From contig CM033728.1 in NCBI GenBank assembly GCA_019671005.1, positions 23,883,099 to 23,947,098 on the forward strand: a stretch of 64,000 nt of DNA, written 5' to 3'. Each line of letters starts with the position of its first letter. The first letter of the stretch is position 1. Source of the DNA: Hibiscus mutabilis. Lineage: Eukaryota > Streptophyta > Magnoliopsida > Malvales > Malvaceae. Made by a program: the position numbers and the translations under genes. Shown here piece after piece: positions 57,311-64,000 of this stretch. The notes below the pieces were generated by a model. That model saw only the letters and a program-made list of their open reading frames with translations, did not search any database and was not told where the DNA came from.

Positions 57311-58500
57311 TGGAAAGAGGTAAGGAAACTGTATCTTTCTTTGTCTCCTACGTGGCTTCTTCAATCCCTCAATGTCGCCACAAAATCTTGACCAACTCTA
57401 TGGTCTTACCATGAAGTACCTTTGTACTAGAATCCAACACCTTCACTGGTTCCTCTTCATAAGAAAAATCCGAACACAACTCAATCTCCTCAACTGGTAC
57501 AATATGCGATGGATCAGATCTATACTTTTGGAGCATAGATACAAGAAAAATATCATGTATCTTCCTAAGCTCAACCAGTAATCTCAATCTATACGCAACA
57601 GGACCAATGTGATCAAGCACTTCGTATGGTACAATGAACCTAGGACTTAACTTACCCTTACGTCCAAACCTCATCAACTTTTTTTGTATGGTGAAACTTT
57701 CAAGAACACCTTACTGCCAATCTCATACTCAATCTCTCTTCATTTCAAATCTACATAGGATTTCTGTCAATCCGAAGCTGTTTTCCAATGATCACTAATA
57801 AGCTTCACCTAATCATTCGTATCCTTAAGCAAATCAGGTGCTGTAACATGCTTTTCACCTGATGGCGTTCGACACTTATGCCCATAAAGAGTTTCATAAG
57901 GAGCCATTTGTATACTCGACTGATAACTGTTATTATAAGAAAACTCTACCAAAGGTAATTTTTTCCCATATCCCTTGAAACTCAATGATACAACACCTCA
58001 ACATATCCTCCCAAATCTGTATAACACGCTCGGACTGACCATCCGTTTGAGGGTGATAAGAAGTGCTAAAATTAAGCCTTATCCCCAAAGATCTCTACAA
58101 ACACTCCCAAACCTTGACGTAAATGCTAGTCTCTATCCGATATGATTGATTTAGGAACTCCATGCAACCTAACAATCTCAGAAACATACATTTCGGCCAA
58201 CTTGTCTAACGTATACATTGTATGTACTACAAGAAAGTGCGTACACTTCATAAAATGATCCACAATCACTCATATCAAATATTTTTTAGACGGTGTCAAA
58301 TGTAAACCCGTCACAAAATCCATTGTAACTCTTCCCTACTTCCACTTTGGAATCTGAATAAGTTGCAACAGCCCTGAGGGAAACTGGTGCTCAGCTTTTA
58401 CGCGCTAACATACCAAACACCGTGCAACAAACTCAACTATGTCTTTTTTTCAAACCCACTCAATAGTACTCCTCTTTTACATCACGATACAACAGGTACT
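57311..58500 (-). pseudogene. Integrase and chromodomain-like tail of D
   Basis: Minus strand from about 58490. Decayed zinc-binding region with LKAEHQFPSGLLQL (about 58400). Core pieces are VTMDFVTGLHLTPS (58330-58280) and YHPQTDGQSER (58060-58020). Then QMAPYETLYGHKC (57920-57880). The frame 57677-57369 is open, with MMRFGRKGKLSPRFIVPYEV, DIFLVSMLQKYRSDPSHIVP, and the tail FSYEEEPVKVLDSSTKVLHG to ELVKILWRH. After a stop, IEEAT and FPS can be read up to the junction. Compared with element A, D keeps the SMLQKYRSDPSH block that A lost. Stops and shifts throughout the core. Confidence 0.82.
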
Positions 58501-59299
58501 ATCGGTATGCATAGCAAAAGGACTAGAATGTGCCTTAGTCAAACTATCATGTCCCAATTCAGAATCCTCTGGCACTACCATACGGCCTCTAAAACACAAG
58601 ACACCATCACTATTGAAATGAAAATCCGTCAGTTTACCCTCCGAAATATCTTTAACATTCGGCACCAACAAAACATCATGTGGTTGCCTTACTTTAATTA
58701 CTTGCGACAATGTAAGCTTAACTTGCAACTCAGCCAACCTGCCCCTATGGATAATATTTAAATTAGCAAACATTGCTCTCAACTCAATCATCGTCTTACG
58801 GCTTAATGCATCTGCTACTGCATTAGCCTTTCCCAGGTGATATTCAATTGTCAAGTCATAATCCTTAAGAAATTCAATCCATCTTCATTGCTTAAGATTC
58901 AACTCTTTTTGAGACATCAAATACTTCAAGCTCTTATGATCCGTATAGATGGTACATTTCTCACCTTAGAGATAATGTCTCCAAATTTTCAATGCAAAAA
59001 CTACTGCAGAAAGCTCCAAATCATGGGTAGGATAATTACGCTCATGAACTTTCAATTGTCTTGACGCATAAGCCACAACTTTCTCATCTTGCATCAACAC
59101 GCAACCTAAACCAACATCTGACACACCACAAACTCCTTACCTGACTCAGGTCGAATCAAAATAGGAGCATGTGTCAAAACTTCCTTCAACTTCTCAAAAC
59201 TACGTTACTGACTCTTCATCCATCCGAAAGGTACATTATTTTGTAACAATTTAGTTAACGAGACAGCAATACTCAAATGTCCTCAACAAAATGACGATA
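58477..59299 (-). pseudogene. RNase H and linker to integrase of D
   Basis: RNase H end in frame 58854-58477: YHLGKANAVADALSRKTMIE, followed by the linker LAELQVKLTLSQVI and FHFNSDGVLCFRGRMVVPED, which precedes the integrase zinc finger in gypsy elements. Upstream, decayed pieces near 59290-58860 include the reverse of the ASRQLKVHERNYPTHDLELS block (59075-58990). Several stops. Confidence 0.78.
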
Positions 59300-60010
59300 T
59301 TACCCAGCCAAACCAATAAAACTATTAATCTCAGTCAACGACTTAGGTTGTTTCCAATTAAGGATGGCTTCAATCTTCTGCGGATCAACATGAATACCTT
59401 CCGCTGAAATAATATGACCAAGGAACATCACTTCCTTGAGCCAAAACTCGCACTTACTCAACTTATCATACAATTGGTGTTCCTTTAGTGCTTGCAACAC
59501 AATCAGTAAATACCGACCATGTTCCTCCTCAATACGAGAATACACGAGAATATCGTCTATAAACACTACCATAAATTGGTCAATGTACTCGTGGAACACC
59601 CTGTTCATCATATCCATAAAAGCAACCAGGGTATTCATCAAACCAAACAACATCACCAAAAACTCGTAATGCTCATACCTAGTGTGAAAGGTAGTTTTCA
59701 ACACATCCGTCTTTTTAGCCTTCAATTGATAATACACAGATCTCAAATCAATATTAGAAAACACCCTAGCACCACAAAATTAATCAAACAAGTCATCAAT
59801 CTATGGTAACGGGTACTTGTTCTTAATCGTCAACTTGTTCAACTATCGATAGTCAATACACATATGCATGGTTCCATCTTTCTTTTTCGTAAACAACACT
59901 AGTGTACCCCATGGTGAAACACTCGATTGAATAAATCCATGGTCCAATAACTATTGAAGTTGAGCCTTCAATTCCTTTAATTATTTTAGACCCATACGAT
60001 AGGGAGCAAT
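59300..60010 (-). pseudogene. Reverse transcriptase of D
   Basis: Minus strand. N-terminal part near 59920-59800 with SPWGTLVLFTKKKDGTMH and CIDYRQLNKLTIKNKYPLP, broken by stops. Frame 59764-59300 is open over most of the palm: FSNIDLRSVYYQLKAKKTDV, then HYEFLVMLFGLMNTLVAFMD, the catalytic VVFIDDILVYS, LSKCEFWLKEVMFLGHIISA, ending INSFIGLAG. The usual MPFGLTNAP is MLFGLMNTL, a damaged motif. The catalytic Asp pair is present. Confidence 0.85.
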
Positions 60011-60299
60011 AGATACCGGTGCCGTACTTGAGTATTTTCTAATATAGAATTCCATATCCCTATCTAGTGGTAACCCAGGCAATTCCTCTGGAAAGACTTC
60101 AGAAAAATCACACATGGATCGAATATCTTGCACTCAGATATTCTTGATTCCTAGATTCATCACAAATCCTAAGTAGGTTCTACATCCCACTCATATCATC
60201 TTTTTATGCTTGAATTGCCGAAACGATATTAGACAGGAACTTCGTATTCTCGCCTACCACTACCACAACATAGTTATCGGCATGTTTTAATGTAATCCT

Positions 60300-60653
60300 T
60301 TAGGTTTCAAAATCCACTACATTCTTATGCTTCGATAACCAGTCCATCCCCAAAATAATGTCAAAACCAAGAAATGGCAACTCCATTAAATCTAAGGCAA
60401 AAATATAACCTTGAATCATTAAAGGGCATATCCTATACAACCTCCTAACCATAATTGTCTCAACAAGAGAACTAGTTACCAAAACACCAACATTCAAAAC
60501 CTCAATAGGTATACCCAACAAATGTGCATGTTCACTTAATATGTATGAATGTATAGAACCTGAATCAACCAAAGAAAGTATTAGCATAGATTGCAAGGTA
60601 AATGTACCTACAATCACATCAACGTCATTACGGCCCTTGCGATGTGTGTACAC
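60300..60653 (-). pseudogene. Aspartic protease of D
   Basis: Open frame of 117 codons on the minus strand: LSLVDSGSIHSYILSEHA carries the retropepsin motif as DSGS (usual DTGS; still compatible with catalysis), and the domain ends FDIILGMDWLSKHK. It also has RLYRICPLMIQGYIF between them. This is the least damaged domain of D, though flanked by stops at both ends. Confidence 0.83.
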
Positions 60654-60725
60654 CCTCGTTGGTCCCTCATTCTCTAGATGAATGACTATGGTATGAGCAA
60701 TGGTCCTCTGTCCTTCTTCATGCCT

Positions 60726-61870
60726 CTAAAAATTTCCCCTACCACGGCCTTGGCCTCTAGCAGGAACTACCGCATCTACTGCATGAACTGGCGCATCCTT
60801 AGCAGTACGCGAACAATCTCGATGGAAGTTCTCATAGGAACCGTACCAAAAACATGCTCTAGTTTTTTTTCCATCACTCTCTCGGATGACGTCTCCTACA
60901 ATGCTCACAATCTCCTCTAGAGACAGCAGTTTGGAAATTTTGACCACGTCCACTACCACCTCGCCTACGATCAGGCCTATATCACTTGTCTTGCAATTTC
61001 TTGTGCTGTCTTCTAGAATAATTAGACTTTGTTGCTCACTTTCCCGAATCATTGCCCACTGATCGAGGGGAAACGCCTAAAGACTGCTGAATAACCTTAG
61101 CCCATTGACCAACACATCAAAATTGATGTAATCAGCGGCCAACAAGTACGTCTTGATATCTTTATCAAGACCATATCTAAATCAATCACATTTTCGACGA
61201 TCATCTACAACTATTTCAAGAGCATACTGACTCAAATAGACAAACTTCACTTCATATTCAGCCACAGACATCTGGCCTTACACCAACGCCATGAATTCCC
61301 TTTTCTTTGCATCCTGATACTGTAGACCAAGATACTTTCTCTTGAAAGCTCTTTAAAAGAATTCCTAGCTCACATCTATAGCAGGTACTCTAGCTACGGT
61401 GGTCGTCCATCAATGATAAGCATCACCGTGCAGCAAGGAAACAGTACACCCAAGCTTCTAAGCATTTGTACATTTATTTGTTAAAGAATACGATGGGTGC
61501 TAGCAAACCATTCCTCTACTACTTTAGGGTCTAATCCCTTGAATTCAACAACTCCCAAACTTTGGAGGCATTCCAAAGTAGTCCGACATTGGCAATTACT
61601 ACCAGTACTGGTGCCTGAACATGAAACCCAACCATAGCCACCTAAAACTCTCTCGTCATAGCTTGTATAAGGGGTGTCATATCCCCAAAGATAGGTCCTT
61701 GTAGAGCCTGAGGGGGATTTCCCGTCTTTACACCTACCGGTGGGTTAGGTAGAGGAAGAGGTAAGTGAGTAGGAGGAATTATACCATACTCGGTATTCTG
61801 ATCATTTTTAGGCATTACCCACGTCTGAGGCCCATACTTTCTAACAAATAAATCATACAAAAACAACTTT
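60726..61870 (-). pseudogene. Gag of element D
   Basis: Minus strand from 61866. The N-terminal frame 61866-61642 is Pro-rich (PTHLPLPLPNPPVG). Capsid traces near 61290-61100 are GQMSVAEYEVKFVYLSQYAL and RYGLDKDIKTYLLAADYINF, matching the gypsy motif SVxEYExxFxxLSxYA. The zinc knuckle near 60860-60815 reads CFWYGSYENFHRDC, in which the second Cys and the His are lost. Stops and shifts in the capsid. Confidence 0.75.
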
Positions 61871-61927
61871 AGTTAGACTTGCATTCGACGAAGGTATTCT
61901 TTGACAACTCCCAATAATCATAACCAA

Positions 61928-61939
61928 GCTTTGATACCA
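61928..61939 (-). other. Primer-binding site of element D (initiator tRNA-Met)
   Basis: Minus strand TGGTATCAAAGC, 5 nt from the LTR end at 61945. Confidence 0.82.
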
Positions 61940-61944
61940 CCAAA

Positions 61945-64000
61945 TATAACCCCTTCAACCCAGCCTAGGCTCCAAATCAAACCGAGTGAGCTACATTAGG
62001 TTTGCTGAAATAAACCCGAAACATATATCTCAAATTAGGTCATTTTTTTCTTGTCTAGATGCATCGTTATGACTTAAGGTGAACAAACTGGTAGCGGTTA
62101 AAAGTCTTAACTGATACGATGTCAAATCACATTTAAACGTATAAATTTGCATTTTAGGGACCAATTTGCAAATCTAAAAAATTACAAATACTTTCTTAAA
62201 TTTGGGATTACCAATCTCAATTATTCAGGTTACATGCATACATGTCCAATTTCAACTTAAATTGATCATTCAATCACAATCAAAATGCATTCAAACTAAA
62301 CATGGACTAAAATGGAAGAATCTAAAAGCATGCTACCACTTTAATAGAAATAAAGACTTGGGTACGATACTCGGGACAAGGTATCGATACCAGACCTAAT
62401 TTTAAGGGCTATACCGATGCCCTCCCTTGAGTATCGATACCCCGGCCAAAATGGCCAAAGTTCCAAATTCTAGTAGCTAAAACTATTACCGATACACCTC
62501 ATTGAGTATCAATACAGAGGCCAATTTTGCACTTACCTGTATCGATACACCTCATCGAGTATCGATACATAGGCCAATTTTGCATTTACCAATACCGATA
62601 CTGAGGACCGAATATCGATATCTCTGGACTTGTAATGCCCAATTTATCGGGTTTTACACCCATTTCGTACCCAACACATGCCTTAAACAAATACATACAT
62701 AGACACCATAAAACCAAGTACTAAAACAAGCCAAAAGCCCTCAATATCAGATGCAATTAAGAAAGATTGAACCACTTTACACTTCTATAGGCATGCTTCC
62801 TAAAATCTCATAATCAACATACTTAAAACCAAATCTAGGCCTAGAAACATATAAACATGGCATTCAATATTTATATAAATGACATATAAACTTATTCAAA
62901 ATACTCGAAGGTAACAACATGCTTCAAAAACATATCTTGTGCTACAAAGAAAACAAGGGCATATAGTCATTTTAAGCAAACATCCAAATATCAACTTCAA
63001 CATGTTTAAAGGAATATCAAAACAACAAGATTAAAACTCCAAACAAATTGAAAACATTTAAAAAACCCATTACAAACTCTAAAGGATTTTGGCGACACAT
63101 TCCTTTATTTACCAATTACTAAAGTAGTTCATCATACCAAATGGAAAATAATGTCTTTGGATTATCTTTGCTTGAAACACAACCTCCAAACTTTAGTTTT
63201 CTGCAAATATGGAAGAGAGTGTAAGCTAATCGAGCTTAGTGAGGTTGATCTCACACTATCATCAATGCAATTATGTAAAAAATTGTTAAATCTTGCTTCA
63301 TGTTCAACTTTCTCTTATGCATAATACATAATAAAAAATTCATGCTTGAATGAAATCAATGCATCATATCATTCTCTTTCTTTCCATCATATATCAATAT
63401 ATTGGCATTTATAGTGACCTTTTTAAACTTTCTTTTCAACAAAACCTTATCGGATACACGTGTACGATGGAGCTAATCTTTCAACCCCCTTTTCAATGGT
63501 GTAATAATCTTTCAATTACCTATTTCATCCTCAAGGCCAGGATAATTTCTTTCACTTACCTTAAGACCGAGGAGCACTTCAAATCCGGATAGCTTCTTTA
63601 AACTACCTCAAGGAGGAGGGACGATCGATTAGGCTCAAAGCCCTTTTTTATATTTATAGTGCACTTCCATCCTATGGCTAGCCATCTATATCTGATACTT
63701 TTCTTTTAATATGTCACTTAGACGATATAGATCATACATGCACGGGAACTTATTGTTTTTCAATGCTACACATACTTGTTTCATCATTGTATTCATAATC
63801 ATGCTTATAGTATTTAATCAATGGTAGCATATCATGTTTACTCATTTCAAACCAAATCTCTTTCTTATAAACATGGCAAATCATGATTAACGTGCATTGT
63901 AACAACAAGTTTCATCCTCATGCATTTATTCAAACCTCACTTCAAAACATTCATTTGCAACTTTATGTAAAAATTAGCAAGGTACAAAGTGAAAACTACT
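61945..64000 (-). repeat. Element D 5' LTR, truncated by the window edge
   Basis: Plus-strand start TATAACCCCTTCAACC. The element-sense end is therefore TTATA instead of the canonical TGTTACA-type end, consistent with a G-to-A change on the plus strand. At least 2056 bp. Contains the palindrome cluster at 62340-62640. The ORFs here are not genes. Confidence 0.78.
62345..62645 (-). repeat. GTATCGATAC palindrome cluster in D LTR
   Basis: GGTATCGATACC, GAGTATCGATACC, GAGTATCAATAC, TGTATCGATACA, GAGTATCGATACATAGG, ACCGATAC and ATATCGATAT within 300 bp. Flanks such as CCTCATTGAGTATC and AGGCCAATTTTGCA repeat too. It lies 400-700 bp from the LTR 3' end, the same place as the related cluster in C LTR3. 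Confidence 0.82.

Larger units (their letters stand above)
57311..64000 (-). mobile_element. Element D, Tekay/Del-like gypsy retrotransposon (3' LTR lost, 5' LTR cut by window)
   Basis: Minus-strand element with a tRNA-Met primer-binding site at 61939-61928 and gag to integrase in order between 61866 and 57311. Its 5' LTR begins at 61945. The LTR terminus and primer-binding region resemble those of C (GGGTTGAAGGGG.. and TTTGGTGGTATCAAAG), so C and D are related. Its 3' LTR and polypurine tract are missing at 57310. Confidence 0.85.

Overview
The window is plant nuclear DNA made almost entirely of nested LTR retrotransposons. I see no host gene, tRNA gene or intact transposon ORF. The evidence is long LTRs (1.3 to 4.2 kb) bounded by TG..CA, primer-binding sites for initiator tRNA-Met and tRNA-Arg, decayed Ty3/gypsy gag-pol domains, and four clean 5-bp target-site duplications (TSDs). 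The clade looks like Tekay/Del chromoviruses plus one Tat/Ogre-like element. The LTR style reminds me of Malvaceae such as cotton, but that is a low-confidence impression, not a result. Names A, B, C, D, O, S1, S2 and S3 are mine.

Layout. Element B (minus strand) is the oldest visible layer. Its 3' LTR fills 1-2795, its internal remnant is 2796-3735 plus 29432-29513, and its 5' LTR runs from 29514 to 57310 with interruptions. Element A (plus, 3736-29426, TSD CTAGG) sits in B's internal region. A carries a solo LTR, S1, in its gag (7839-11165, TSD CAAAG) and a complete Tat/Ogre-like element O in its 3' LTR (minus, 15949-27788, TSD AGGAC). B's 5' LTR is broken by a truncated S-type LTR fragment, S3 (31080-33786), and by a tandem element C (34613-56188). 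C has the structure LTR-internal-LTR-internal-LTR, and its first LTR holds another solo LTR, S2 (37104-40307, TSD CTAAG). Past a deletion junction at 57310 lies element D (minus): gag-pol remnant 57311-61944, then its 5' LTR to the window end.

Most notable. (1) LTRs of A, B, S1 and S2 each carry, in element sense, a ~55-nt segment strongly resembling the middle and 3' part of plant 5S rRNA, the part holding the Pol III internal control region. It sits at different LTR positions, and A lacks it where its relatives S1 and S2 have it. (2) Every gypsy-type LTR family here carries a cluster of short hairpins in its distal third. In B and S2 the stems differ between hairpins while staying paired. 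(3) C's middle LTR is a clear recombinant of its two outer LTRs, with the crossover confined to about 20 bp. (4) O is a gag-only, probably non-autonomous Tat/Ogre-like element whose 3' part holds two distinct tandem arrays and a hairpin repeat. Differences between C's duplicated halves fall largely at CTG/CAG and related sites, which may mark assembly error at methylated cytosines.
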